64,000 nucleotides of DNA from Plasmodium malariae (GCF_900090045.1 NC_041782.1:707001-771000), one strand, 5' to 3'; shown: positions 13,601 through 25,927, numbered from the stretch's first letter. The notes: a model not told the origin generated them from the sequence alone. Program-made: numbers and translations.

Positions 13601-16045
13601 GAAAATATTTTATTATTATATCCTCACTTTAATGATTTCCAATTAAGAAAATTATCTGAGCTTATATTAGAGAAGTACCATGTAAATATTTGCAAAATGG
13701 AAAACAATGATTCGTTTTTTTATTTTTTTGTTAAGTTTCTATCTCTTTTGAATAATAAAAATCTTATGCTCTGTAGCGTGTGTTTATCGAAAGCGAGTTA
13801 CTCTGAGGGGGGAAAAGAAGAAAAAAAGGAAGGTGTCAAGAATGAAGCAATTTTAGTAAATAGCCGCAAAGATAGTAACAATAACAGCAGCGCTAATATT
13901 AACAGTAATACTAACAGCAACGGTAATACTAGCAGCAACAGTAACGCTAATTGCAGCAGTAACTGTAATAACAACACGGCCCTCCTGAGAAGCAGCAAAT
14001 TAAGAAGCAGTGCGTACGGGATGCATATAAATGAAAAAGTAGAAAACAAAAAAGAAAGAAGACTTGGGTCCTTAAGCGTTTTAAAAAAATGTTCCGTTTG
14101 TAATGTATTTATATGTTACTTCTGTTGTCATAGAATGAACTTAGATATAATTAAAAATTATATAAATGAAGACACGAAATTCAAGCATAATAATAATAAT
14201 ATCAGTATTAGGAAAGTTGAAAAGGTAAAAAACCCTTTGCGCACAAACAGGGTAGGAAGACCAAGTAAAAACAAACCTAAATTGGATGCACAGCAAGTAG
14301 GTCAAGCAAATGGAGTAATACAACCAAACGGGGGAAAGCAGCCAAATGAAGAAGAAGCCCAATTTGTTGTTAGCCCTGATCCATCCATGAATGAAAAGGA
14401 TAATAAAGTTAATTTGTCCGATGCTAACAATAACAGTAGTAATAATAATGCTGAATTCTATGTTGACAAAATGCAAAATATGAATGATCCAAATGATAAA
14501 GATAAGTCGAAAGATGCACAAAGTCAAGGGGAAAACAAAGATGCTACCCACTTCACTGAAAAAGATATCAACAAGGAGGACGTTAATGGTAGCGTCAGCA
14601 TAATTCATAATACCAGGATAAATGACAAGAACACTACAGAGGATAATAATAAGAGTGACAGTAACGACAACCACAATAGAAATAGCAGTAACAGTATTAG
14701 TAACAGTAATAGTAACAGTAATAGTAACAATAACCATAAAGCGCAGGGCGAAAACGTAGACAACAACGACTATGTGTATGAAAGGGGAGCAGATACGAGA
14801 AAGATGGTGGATGTGCACAATGAAACGTGTGATATGCATATTAAAGATGCGCATATAGAAACCACCACAGATATACCAAATAAGAATAAAGAAGGTATAA
14901 ATGAAAATTCTCCTACGAGAAAAGAAAACGTAGTTAATGTAAATGATGCAGAAGGTATATATACAAGAAGTACGAAAGCGCACAATAATTTAAGTAGTAG
15001 TAACCTTATTAACAAGAACGAAAATGAAAACGATTTCGTATGTCCTAGGTGTAAATATTTTAAGGTAAAGAAAAAAATAGGTTTCTGTTCGTACTGCCCT
15101 AGATTAGATGGATTTTTAAATTGTTTTGAAGATAAGGCAAAAAAAGAATTATTATTTGTTCATCCAAAATGTCTAGAATACGTAAATACAGTATATTCTA
15201 AAAAAAACAATATTAATGAAATAAAAACAGGCTGTAATAAAAAAGTGTGTAGTTATTGTAGAATTAAACATGGTATTGTTATAACTTGTAGTAATACAGA
15301 TTGTGATGTGTCTTTTCATATTTCATGTGGAATATTATTAGGATGTAAGATGGATAACTTTTTTGGTAGAGTCGATATTTATAATCCTAAGAAAGCATAT
15401 TGTTTTAAGCATACATTCCAATATTGTAAAAAAAACACAATAGTGAATTTTATTAATACGAATAAATTATTTTTTTTTGAAAATTTTTTATATTTCCCGT
15501 TCAATCATTTGTATAATTTTCTTTTGGGTACATATGTCTTCAATTATTTAAATAAAAAATGCATAAACCATTTAATGAAACCGATAAAAATAGAAGAGCA
15601 TCCATCCATTAATACCATTTTTGAAAAAACACAACTGAATGTTATGAAGAGAAATGCAAATATGTCATCCAATGATTTTAGAAAAGTGCACAGAAAGAAA
15701 ATATGTTTAAGTAACGACAATGATGACGGGCATTATATAGATATAACATTTAACAACGATACCTCTATTCATAAAGACTTGAAATTCTTAATAGATGAAC
15801 ATTCAAGAACACCATCTAATACTCTAACAAATATACAGGACGATGTTAAAAATGAGAGCAATTTCTCCAGCTATGTAAATAAAGCAAATAATGATAGTAA
15901 CAACAACAATAACAACAACAACAATAATAATAACAATAATAGTAATAACAATAATAGTAATAATAATAATAACACTACTACTACTACTACTGCTACTACT
16001 ACTACTACTACTACTACTACTAATAATAATAATAATAATAACAAT

Positions 16046-16088
<43 letters not shown>

Positions 16089-16093
16089 TTAAT

Positions 16094-16157
<64 letters not shown>

Positions 16158-17362
16158 TTAATAATAATATTAATAATAGTAATAGTAATAGTAATAATAT
16201 TAATAGTAATAGTAATGATATTAATTGTAATAGTAATATTCTAATATCAAATAAAAATAACAACATACATTTAGAATCAGACTATTCTAATAACCTACTT
16301 ATGACCCCACCAATAAACGCAAGATTTAAAAACGACGTTATTTTTATTGATGACAATGTGACTGAAAGTGCTGTGTCTGTATTATCAGAAAATGAAACAG
16401 AAGAACTTCGATCTTTTCAAAATGTTTCATTTTTTAATTCTAAAGGGTATGCACACATAAACAATATTGTTAATAATAGCTACATGCAATATATGAGGAA
16501 AATTCCTGACAGTCCGAATGGTATTATACCATTCTTTAACTATAATGGTAATAACAACATGATGGCGAACAATAGCATGACAAGTAACAACATGCCAGCA
16601 AGTAACAACTTGTATAACTATTCTAACACAAAATATGAAGATAGTAAAAATACGAAAAATGCGTTTGCTCATATAAATGATAAGTATAACCATTTAGAAA
16701 AAAAGAGAAAGAAATATGTGCTGCAAACCAATAATAATAATATTGACGGAGTGAGAAAAAGTAGTCAAAACGATGTTAACACAAATATCAAATGGGACAA
16801 TAGTAGTAATAACAACACAGAGATAAAAATAGATGGTAGGAAAAAAAGAAGATATAGAAAAAATAAAAATAGTAACACTAGTAACAATACTAACAAGGTG
16901 GGAGGTGATTCAAATTTAAGCACTTTTAATAACGTACATAATAACGAACAGGCTGCATTTGCTCATTCAAATAATAATATTGCAAGTACAGACAAACGAC
17001 ATCATTTTGATGATAGTGCGAATAATACCAACGTTTTCAACGGCTTAATCAAAAAGGATAAAATTGAAATAGAAAAATTGGAAAATACTGAAGGTGAGCA
17101 TGTAAAAATGGATGCAAATTTAATAAAAGAAGTAAAATCAAATATAAAAAAAGATGAAGAAATTAAGGAAGAACAAATATTTTGCCCTGTATGTAAATGT
17201 TTTTACGAAGAATTAAGTGATGGTTCACCAGCTGATGGGTTAAATTGGATTGGTTGTGATAAATGTGAAAAATGGTATCACTGGATTTGCTGTAAATATT
17301 CTATTGACAATCCCCCTGATATGGATAACGACTGGTATTGTAGCACTTGCTTAAATAGTTAA
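7559..17362 (+). CDS. PHD1: PHD-finger protein PHD1, main part (multiple PHD/ePHD fingers)
   Basis: A predicted nuclear chromatin-reader/scaffold of about 3267 codons, 4560 with the upstream part. Visible Cys/His modules are: a PHD finger (LCNICSQ...CDCCYTPMHSFC, about 9862-9955) whose second half is displaced by a large insertion to WICPLC near 10922; an extended PHD (CCICEF...CATSSN...FCSSHSQRK, 12250-12590); Cys pairs at 13770 and 14088; a second extended PHD (CPRC...CSYCRIKHG...HISCGILLG...FKHTF, 15040-15415); and a classical C-terminal PHD ending four codons before the stop (CPVC...GCDKCEKWYHWIC...WYCSTCLNS). Two AT-hook-like motifs occur (KRGRPLG near 11727, VGRPSK near 14250). Low-complexity insertions are abundant: SPVHNPML repeats, EVHKEKE repeats, poly-Q and very long poly-N. 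The finger set resembles JADE/BRPF-type PHD-ePHD readers; partners are inferred only. The first in-frame ATG is at 7868, deep inside continuous coding sequence. Confidence 0.88.
8798..9190 (+). repeat. 24-bp coding tandem repeat (SPVHNPML) in PHD1
   Basis: Ten near-perfect units encode SPVHNPML, followed by three NPVHNPML units and three diverged ones (NAAHNPMI, SPVHNSLL, NLMHNPLH). The DNA copies are almost identical except for synonymous GTA/GTG changes, which indicates recent expansion. All other reading frames are open through it, giving spurious frames on both strands. Confidence 0.95.
13063..13305 (+). repeat. 21-bp coding tandem repeat (EVHKEKE) in PHD1
   Basis: About twelve copies of a 21-bp unit encoding EVHKEKE, a highly charged helix-prone stretch just downstream of the first extended PHD. 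Copies fall into two blocks distinguished by AAAGAAAAG versus AAAGAGAAG, so the array grew by block duplication. Confidence 0.92.
15895..16245 (+). repeat. Asparagine/threonine trinucleotide repeat tract in PHD1
   Basis: Long (AAT)n/(AAC)n encoding over 90 Asn, interrupted by a (ACT)n block encoding a Thr run (about 15976-16020). This is typical Plasmodium low-complexity insertion between the second extended PHD and the C-terminal finger. Confidence 0.95.
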
Positions 17363-18465
17363 TTCCTTTTTATAATGAAAAAAAAAGAAAACGAAAAAGA
17401 AAAAAGTATACATGCTGAAGAATTGTATATCCGAAATAATGTTAGCGCAACCCTTTTTTCGTTGTCACTTTTTTATGTTTTAAAATTATTTTATTTTTTA
17501 AATTTTTCGTGCTCCCTTTTGCGTTTCCACCTTTATTGTTTTTATCCCCATCTTTTTTTTTATTCATATTTCACGTATTTTTAAATGCATTTATATGCAT
17601 GTATATATATATATATATATTTAAATCCACATTCTTAGCGCAATTGTGTAATCGTAAAGTATTACATATTTTATATGCTCATTCCTGAATAGTCTATTTA
17701 ACTATTTATTAAATTAAAAAAAAGAAAAGATATTATAATATATAATTATAGATGAGTAATGAAGTTATTCCGTTTCATTTCTTTTTTTTTAATAAAATAT
17801 GTCTCTTGTTTTTTGTCCTCGCGTTTTCTTGTTTTAACTTTTGATTTTAATTTTCATTATGCCGTATTGTAGGTTGTACTCGCATATATATATATACATG
17901 TAGTTGTATATATATGTGCATAAACACGTCATACTCACGTATTTGTATTCAATTATTTATTTAAATCCATATGTACTTCATATATAAACTCCTTTTCATT
18001 TTTAAACTTTCAAGCTACAAAAAATAAATTTTTCCTTTCTATTTCCCCTTTAATGAATGTCATAAAGTACGGTTATCATCTTTAAACATGCCTTCAAATT
18101 TTAAACTCACTTTTGTACATTTTCTCAATATTGTTTAAACTTAGATTAATTTTCTTAATTTTAAAGCAACAAAACAAAAATATATTTTAAGTTTATAAAA
18201 GGAAAAAAGTTTTATGTATAAACTATATATATATATTACAAAAGTTCATTGCAATTGATGGGCATGATTTGCCAAGAAATTTAAAATATGTGTAGAAATG
18301 GGTGTAATATATGCATTAAAGCAATACAATAAAAAAAAAAAAAAAATTTCCATTTTTTGTGGACATAAATATGAACAGTGAAAAAACAATGAGTTAGCAT
18401 ATTCATGGAATGAATAAATGGGTAATTCGATTTGTTAAAATTTGCTTCAAAATATATACATATAC

Positions 18466-18503
<38 letters not shown>

Positions 18504-18754
18504 ACATGATAAACACAGGTGCACGAGCTGACCATTTTTAAATGGGCTCACGCGAGGCTCTTTTTCTTCTACAACTGGGATGCTTTTTTGCCATTTCTTA
18601 AATCTTTAGAATTAAAAAATAGTATAAAAAACTACAAATAGTATAGGTAAATGAGTAACTTAAAAAGTTAAGTTTGATTCTATGGGTGCTTATTTTTGTA
18701 CCTATTTGTGTATGTCTATGGTTATATCTATGTACATACCCATTTTTTTTGCGT
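17363..18754. other. Convergent intergenic region between PHD1 and nuclease gene
   Basis: The 3' regions of two convergent genes. A+T-rich with (TA)n at 17609-17620 and 18466-18500. No coding signal beyond the possible terminal exon of the nuclease at 18755-18817. Confidence 0.75.
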
Positions 18755-18987
18755 TCATAAAATCGAGCTTAAGGCAAATTCTATTGTTTTAATGAAACGA
18801 CACAAATGCATATAGCGCTAACAACTTATTTGAACAATTAAAATGCTCTTACTAATTCAATAAATATGGTGTCTCATATGTAATTAACATACATATATAT
18901 AATATATATGACCATATAATATATAAAATATAAAATAAATAAAATAAAACTTTTCGCAAAAGATATGTGTTCAACTAGCTAAAGCTG

Positions 18988-20220
18988 TTAATATGAATTA
19001 AAAAATACCTTCCTTGCTTGTTCATAAGTAAATTCATTAACAATATAATCATCTAATGACATAGTTATTTCATTTAATTTTTGATTAAAGAGCTTGGAAT
19101 TACTATATTTGTTAAAAGCACTTGATTCTAAAAACGATTCTATTGTTTTGTATTTTTTGATAATTTCATGAGCTTTTACGGGACCAATTCCAGGTATTTT
19201 TGCACTATAATCACATCCAGACAAAATACAAAAATCTATGAACTGTTCATAATTTATATTTAATTCACTCAAAAGCTCATCTTTATTAATTATATGTCTT
19301 TTTTTTTTATTAGTTACAAATCTTATTAAATTTGGAGCTCCAAATGCTAGAGCATCCGTATCATCTGAAACAACGACATCTTTCTCGTGCGAGCACTGTA
19401 TTGCACACTCTTTCTCTGCATCATTTTTTGTTATAAAAATAGGAATTTTTTCTAATAGCAAATAATTGTAAATATCATTTGCTGTTTTAGAATTAATTTT
19501 TATAAAAATGTTCTTTTTAAATAAATCATCAACGCCATCTTCATCAACAATTATTTCAAATTTTCTTTTTTTCGAGTTTTTTTTTTTACATATATTGTTT
19601 ATACTAATCTTTTTCTCGCAAATATGTTTATTCACGTTTCCATTTGTTTCGTCCTTACTACTACTGCTTCCAATGCTGCTACTATCGCTACTACTACCAC
19701 TACTTTTACCGCTGCTACAATTTCTACTGTTACAACTATTTAAACCACTTTCACTTAATGACTGCGAATTGGCGGAAGCATCCTTCTTTGATGTGTCTAC
19801 ATTTAAGATGTCAAATAAATTTCTTTTTTTTCGAATGGAATCTCTTTCTTTCCATACATGCTTTTTACACTTGTAATCAACTGGTTGTAATTCACATCTA
19901 GCGCCAATATCTTCAATTATATAGAGTGTATTAATTTTTAAAGATTTAAAATATTCATGTTGATTCTTTAGTAACTGTATACTCTTTTTAATAATGTACT
20001 GTCTTATTAATAGATGAGTAGTTAACTCATTAGATTTATATTTACTTTCACGATTTTTATCATTTAATATGTGTTTCCAAGCAACATACATAAATTTATA
20101 AATAAAGAACGTCCCATCAATTATGAATTTCTTTCCCTTGAAACTCTTTATATCATCTATTCTTTTAATGGTATTTGGAATTTTCTTACTTATAAATTGT
20201 ATGAATCCTTTAATGGTCAT
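18988..20220 (-). CDS. FEN1/XPG-family structure-specific 5' nuclease
   Basis: A 410-residue protein of the FEN1/XPG/EXO1 family, predicted to cut 5' flaps or degrade 5' ends during DNA repair or replication in the nucleus. The N-terminal XPG domain starts at the ATG with MTIKGF and carries the metal-binding aspartate in IIDGT (D35). The XPG-I domain has KNDAEKECA (D267, E269, in place of the usual EAEA) and VVSDDTDALAFG (D287, D289). The helix-hairpin-helix segment has ILSGCDY (D337) and KIPGIGPVKAHEII. The second N-terminal acidic site (VFDG in FEN1) appears as YIIEDIG near residue 100. A serine-rich insertion (about 145-230) separates the domains. No PCNA-binding motif is visible, so it is unlikely to be the housekeeping FEN1. 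The ORF ends shortly after AG|GTATTT, a plausible splice donor, so a further 3' exon may exist. Confidence 0.85.
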   Translation of the reverse strand: MTIKGFIQFISKKIPNTIKRIDDIKSFKGKKFIIDGTFFIYKFMYVAWKHILNDKNRESKYKSNELTTHLLIRQYIIKKSIQLLKNQHEYFKSLKINTLYIIEDIGARCELQPVDYKCKKHVWKERDSIRKKRNLFDILNVDTSKKDASANSQSLSESGLNSCNSRNCSSGKSSGSSSDSSSIGSSSSKDETNGNVNKHICEKKISINNICKKKNSKKRKFEIIVDEDGVDDLFKKNIFIKINSKTANDIYNYLLLEKIPIFITKNDAEKECAIQCSHEKDVVVSDDTDALAFGAPNLIRFVTNKKKRHIINKDELLSELNINYEQFIDFCILSGCDYSAKIPGIGPVKAHEIIKKYKTIESFLESSAFNKYSNSKLFNQKLNEITMSLDDYIVNEFTYEQARKVFFNSY

Positions 20221-20707
20221 AATATTTCGTAACTTCTATTTAGAAAGTGACCAACGTGTTAGCGTACCATATTTTCTACATATATGCATACACACACGCG
20301 CATATATATATATATGCATATGTGCTCGTATGCTCCTAGTTATATATTACAGACGAAACGGCATACAGCTGATTAAGCAAATGAACATGGTACTATAAAA
20401 ACTTTGTAAAAATTTTACAAATATTGTTTTATTTTTAGCAAAACAATATCTATTTGACAAAACTAATTTGAAAAAATATGTATACTTTTTTTTTTTTTTT
20501 TCTTTTATCTTTGTATTTTCTAAAACAAGTACGCTTTTTACTTAACCTATGGGAATCATATAATTGCGCTTGAATATATTATGAAACGTTTCTTTGCAAA
20601 AAAACATTCAAGCCGAAACTATGCTTCCATACTATATAAGTTAATTTAGCAAAAATATAAAAACCATTATATTCATGTTGGAGTTATATTTATAATATGA
20701 TGTGTGC

Positions 20708-20738
<31 letters not shown>

Positions 20739-21372
20739 GATTCTCTCTTATTTTCTTCAGTTTTTCCATTTTATTTTACTATTACAAATAGCACAAAAAT
20801 ATAGCCGCTCCCGTTCATTTTAGAAGAAGCAAAATTTTCTCATCATAAAAGGGAACGTTTTTAGTTGCAATTTTTTTAACATTTACATTTAAATAAAAAT
20901 AAAATTAAGGAAAAGCCGCACATATATATATATAAATATGTACATATACCCGTTGCTCAGACCTGAATGAAGCTGACTAAATTTTCTGATAACTTAACCG
21001 ATTATTCTATGAATAGAATTTTATCCATTTCAACTAATAATCATTTTATACAAGAATATAAAATTTTAGAAAAAACAAAAAAAAATAAAAATAAAGAGCA
21101 AAAAAAATATAAAAATTTTTACTGTTCGATTACATTCTTTTTCAATTTGTTAAACACCTCAAAAAAAAAAAAAAAAAGAAAAAAATTTTGTGCATAATAT
21201 TAGCTTCATACAGTATTTTGAATAATATTGTTCTTTTTAGTTTTTCTCAGTTACATGTATATATATATATATGTCCCATTAAGCGTTCAGTTGTGTGTTC
21301 ATCCATATGTTCACTAGTGTTAGCGTTTCACAAGGTGAGTTCCTTTATTCCGCTTCTCGATTGTAACAGAAT
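20221..21372. other. Divergent promoter region between nuclease and AP-5 sigma candidate
   Basis: A 1.15-kb A+T-rich spacer between two divergently transcribed genes, with a poly(A) tract at 20708-20734 and poly(T) near 20490. A short open frame at 20967-21197 ends in polylysine-type codons and is considered noise or upstream leader. Confidence 0.65.
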
Positions 21373-22417
21373 ATGGTATACGGAATAATAATTCATTCTG
21401 CAGAATGTCATGAAAAATTGTACTTTAGTTCTTACTATAGCATAGAGAGCAATGACAAAAACCAATACGTTAGACAACAAGTAAAAAAGGGAAAAAAAAA
21501 AAAAAAAATTATAATTTCATATATCATACCTTGATATTTGGTTTACCCAAATTTTTGTAGACCATTATGAAGAGAGTTATTGAGGAAATAAAATATTATG
21601 AAGAAAGCAAAGAAATTTTTGAAAATACCACTAAAAATAACAAAGAAAAGTATTTTGATTTAATCGGAAAGTTCCTTTCAAAGTAACTACGAAACACTGA
21701 CACGTGTAGGGTGTATGTGTGCTAGCGTAGATATGAATACATGTTTGTGTAAATATATATGCTTGCTCGTGTTTATGTATATCTGTATGGACATGCATAC
21801 ATAGACTTAAACCCCTTTACAATTAGTAGGAACGCAAATAATACTATAAAAATAGAAAGCGAGGGCTTCTTCAGAATTGTTGATCCTTCTTTGTTCAAAA
21901 ATAAAATCAATATTATGTGGAAGGTTTTAAACAAGTAGTACTACATTTATTATTTATTTAATATATATTAACGTGCAACACCTTAAAACATTTTTTTGTA
22001 CTTTTCCCTTACCAGGATATGCTATACTTTGGTGCTTTTTACTCATGAAAATATACACCTGGTTTGAAAATAAAAAAAGGAAAAAAAAGCTCAACACAAT
22101 ACGTTACATTACAATACGATACAGTACAATTCAATATAAATTTCTTTTTTATGTACTTACAAAAAATTACCAAAAAAAAATTATGCAGGCGGATTATTTC
22201 CTTCATACGTTCATTATTACCTTAAGGGAACGCAACGATAAAATAAAAAAAAATATGAGAAATAATACGGTTAAAAAATTATTCTATACATGTCCATTAA
22301 CAAAACAGTGTATAATATTAATATGTTACATACATTCTTGCGAAAAAAATACAATTACACAGAAATATTTACTTATCCTTAGAAGGACAATACGAAATAA
22401 AATAATAATAATATGTG

Positions 22418-22457
<40 letters not shown>

Positions 22458-22877
22458 CCGTTTCTCAAACACTTTCAATAATGACCCTTATTGCAAAATG
22501 AAGTGATAAAACATTCGCAAATTATTGTTATCCATGAATTAATAAAATTTTCCCCTTTTTGACATCGTTATCCTTATTTTTATAGAATTTATTTAATCCG
22601 GACACAGTGCTAGCTATACTGTACTTCTTCCTTCCAAGTTACTAAAATTTTAAGATCCTTATGTGGGCATGTACATTTTTGTCCTTATAAACGTGTGCAT
22701 ATTTTTTAATGCCCATATGCACACCTACACAACATGTACCCTTCATGTATATTCCCATGTGTAGAAGGACAGCTGATGCTAATTAATCAGAATTACACAA
22801 AATTTTTGAACAATGAAGTCAACAAGTTTCTAGAAGAGCAGGCGAAAGTGAAAACCAAAGACTACAAAATTGAATAA
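21373..22877 (+). CDS. Candidate AP-5 adaptor complex sigma subunit (seven exons)
   Basis: I reconstruct exons at 21373-21480, 21561-21682, 21827-21934, 22016-22061, 22189-22269, 22586-22637 and 22765-22877. All six introns are GT-AG, phases are compatible, and the product is 209 residues ending at TAA. The protein starts MVYGIIIHS and has later blocks GFFRIVDPSLF, MWKVL, TLVLFTHENIHL, VLAILYFFLP and KGQLMLINQNY. These blocks fall in the same order and nearly the same spacing as those I remember from human AP5S1 (200 residues: MVHAFLIHT, GAFRL, VVWLGVL, ALVLDAHENLLL, FLPHGQLLFLN). The family is the longin-fold small subunit of AP-5, which acts on late endosomes/Golgi retrieval. The gene lies head-to-head with the nuclease and tail-to-tail with Rpt2. 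The acceptor at 21826 could instead be 21829 without changing frame. Homology is from memory and unverified. Confidence 0.7.
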
Positions 22878-23702
22878 AGCTAAAGAGAATTATATATGGT
22901 AAATCATCAGTTTGTTATGTATATATATGTATATTTATATGATGAATGTACACATAACTATTATAGAATTAGCACTGTAAGAAAACAGTTACAACTACTT
23001 ATATATTTCTAATGGCTTTACATAAAAAGGACTTTATTATAATACAGTACAAACATATTTTTACACGTACTTTTTTTTCTCGAGTGTTATGCATGCCCGG
23101 TATGTTGCGCATTAAGCCATATATATGTACAGACATGTATACGTACGTGTAATGCACATATGTGTATTTTCCATGACCCAAAGTACTCTTCCATATTTCA
23201 AAGGAGAGACGGCGTTTTATTGCATTGTGATATTTTCAAGGAATGAATTTTTTTAGTATACACAATATTTATCTTTAAAAACGATTCTTTTTTTTTTTTA
23301 CATTTTTCGTACGTGTGATTTGTATTATATTTAAGGCAGAAAAAAAAAATACAAATGTACAGGCATACATATATATATATATATATGTACGTATAACCAA
23401 AAAGTTCACAACTGAACGGAAGGATCAAACTTTACTTCACTTCGTTCCATTTCAAAATAAATGGCAAACTTCCTGTATCTGCCTTATTGCGTTTTTTTTA
23501 TTAAACAAATTCTTGAAAAAAAGAAAATTCACTTCGTCCAGTAACACAGATTAGCATGTTTGCACGTGTGTGCAAACACATTTACATGCACAAATGTATA
23601 CATGCGCAAATGCATACATGCGCAAATACATTCATACACGCGTACACACGCACATGGACATATAAATGCATACATATATAATCGGCTAAACACCGAAGCC
23701 CC
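22878..23702. other. Convergent intergenic region (AP-5 sigma candidate / RPT2)
   Basis: An 826-bp gap holding the 3' regions of two converging genes; (TA)n-type repeats and a CATACATGCGCAAA-like degenerate repeat at 23575-23660. No gene seen. Confidence 0.7.
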
Positions 23703-25315
23703 TCACAAGTACAAACCCTCCGGGATGTTTCCCTTCTTCTGGAATAGTGCCTTATCCCTGGCCTTTCGTAAGTCTACTTGTGTAATTTTCATTCTCCTCT
23801 CTCTTAAGGCTAACAAACCTGCTTCAGTACATATAGCCTTAATATCTGCACCTGATAGTTCATCTTTTGACATAACAAATTCTTCCAAATCTACATCTGG
23901 GGACATGGTCATTTTACTTGTATGAATTTGAAAAATTCTTCTTTTCGTTTTGGTATCAGGGTTTGGAAGTTGTATTTTTCTATCTATTCTACCTGGTCTA
24001 ATAAGAGCTGGATCTAACGAATCGATTCTGTTTGTTGCCATAATAACTTTAACATCCCCTCTTGAATCAAAACCATCTAACTGATTTAATAATTCTAACA
24101 TTGTCCTTTGAATTTCTCTTTCTCCTCCACTAGTTGCTTCATATCTTTTAGTACCAACTGCATCAATTTCATCTATAAAAACAATAGATGGTGCATGGTC
24201 TTCAGCAACTTTGAACATTTCTCTAACTAACTTAGGTCCATCTCCTAAATATTTTTGTATTAATTCTGAACCAACTACCCTTAAAAACGTAGCTGAGGTT
24301 TCATTTGCCACAGCTTTGGCTAACAGAGTTTTTCCTGTACCTGGGGGTCCATATAATATTACTCCCTTGGGGGGTTTAATACCAATATCTTCATACAATT
24401 CTGGATGAGTTAAAGGTAATTCAACAGCTTCTTTAATTTCTTGTATTTGTGACTCTAACCCTCCAATATCTGCATATGATTCTAAAGGAGCCTTTTCTAC
24501 TTTCATAACTGATACTAATGGATCAACCTCATCTAATAATATACCAACTACACTATTAGTTTTATTATTTAATAAAACTGAACAACCTGGTTCTAATAAA
24601 TCTTTATCTACAAATGATAAAATATTTACATAGTATTCAGGACCTACTGAAGTAGCTATAATTCCATGATTTTCATCTATTAGCTCTTCCAACGTACCAA
24701 CACTCATAGGGGACCCTCTTAAATCATCTATTTTTAATTTTACATAATTTTTATCATCAGTAGTTTTTATCTGTTCTTGATTTGTTATAAATTCTTCTTC
24801 TAATAACAAATAATCTTTTATCCTCTCTAATTTCAGTAATTTTAATCTACACTTAGTATTAGGTGTAACGTTAGGTAATTTAGAATGTCCCGGAGCTCCT
24901 TTTTTTTTTTTTTTTCTTTTTCCTATATGTGAAGGTGGAGCACTTTCAAGTTTTTTCTTCTCCTTGTCCTTTCCTTTATCTTTGTCGTCTTTTTTACCTA
25001 GATGGAGAGAATAAAAAATAATATTAAAATAATAAAATAAATAAAAATAGCTAGAATATAAAACAAACACTTTTGTATTTACATGCACAAAAAAAACCTT
25101 CATTATGCTTCAACTATTCAGTACTTAGCAATTTACTTACAACAATAATGTTGTACCGAATTTTACTTATGTACAACCCTTATGTACATATAAATAAATT
25201 AATATCATCATATATATGATATGCCATCTTTTTATTAACACAATTTAAAATTAAATCTTAAATTACCCAAAAATCCGTAAGGGTTATTGTTCATACCTCC
25301 TTGCGCATTTCCCAT
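23703..25315 (-). CDS. RPT2: 26S proteasome regulatory subunit 4 (AAA ATPase Rpt2)
   Basis: An ATPase of the proteasome 19S base ring that unfolds ubiquitinated substrates and opens the 20S gate. Two exons: 25267-25315 and 23703-24997, joined over a 269-bp GT-AG intron, giving 447 residues (human about 440). The short first exon encodes [11 protein letters not shown], a glycine-2 N-myristoylation-type start known from Rpt2. The second exon begins KKDDKDK with a lysine-rich tail, then ITNQEQ coiled coil and OB domain. The AAA domain shows Walker A GPPGTGKT, Walker [10 protein letters not shown], the ATNR sensor and RPGRIDR arginine fingers. The C terminus ends EGLYL, the HbYX-type tail that docks into the 20S pocket. 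The longer open frame starting near 25103 reads through the intron and is not the true start. Confidence 0.96.
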
Positions 25316-25896
25316 TCTTATTTTTCGTATTTATTCAAACGTAAAGGCACATGTGCATTTATATCAACATGTAAAAACACATACATATATATATATTTAT
25401 ATATATATATATATATTTATTTATTTATTTATTTACACCTGTGTATATATGTATACATACGTATGTACGTCCTGTACTATTCTCGGCTTGCCTTTTTCTT
25501 CTTTTCAGCTAATATATATGTATATATGGATTTTTTTGCAAAATATAAGCAACGTATTTTTATATGAATATTCATAAATACTATTCTTATAATCCTTATT
25601 TTGATATACAAAAACCTATTTTGTTGAATAATGCTGGTTAATTTGTAGCCTTTTTATTCGTTTTTATCTTATACATTATTTAATATGTTGCTCTTTTGAG
25701 TATTTCCTATTATTTTCTGGATTAATAATTTTCTTCGCATTATTTAGCCAAAAAATTTTTTTTGTTTTTTTTTATTACTCACACATTTTGTTTTTTATTT
25801 ATTTGCAGTATTATAGAGCCAACAAGGGCAAAAATACTATGTACAGTTAGCAACGTTCGTACTTACTCATATATTGCGGTATAAAATTGTACATAA

Positions 25897-25927
<31 letters not shown>

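Noticed and set aside
15871..16266. Poly-Leu and poly-Ile frames over the Asn tract
   Set aside because: Alternative frames of AAT/AAC repeats.
21973..22506. 177-codon open frame
   Set aside because: Mostly intron sequence; only the piece 22189-22269 is used as exon 5 of the AP-5 sigma candidate, and the frame otherwise lacks protein-like composition.
24998..25103. N-terminal extension of Rpt2 starting MKVFFVHVN
   Set aside because: It is intronic read-through; a spliced exon giving MGNAQGG fits the family.
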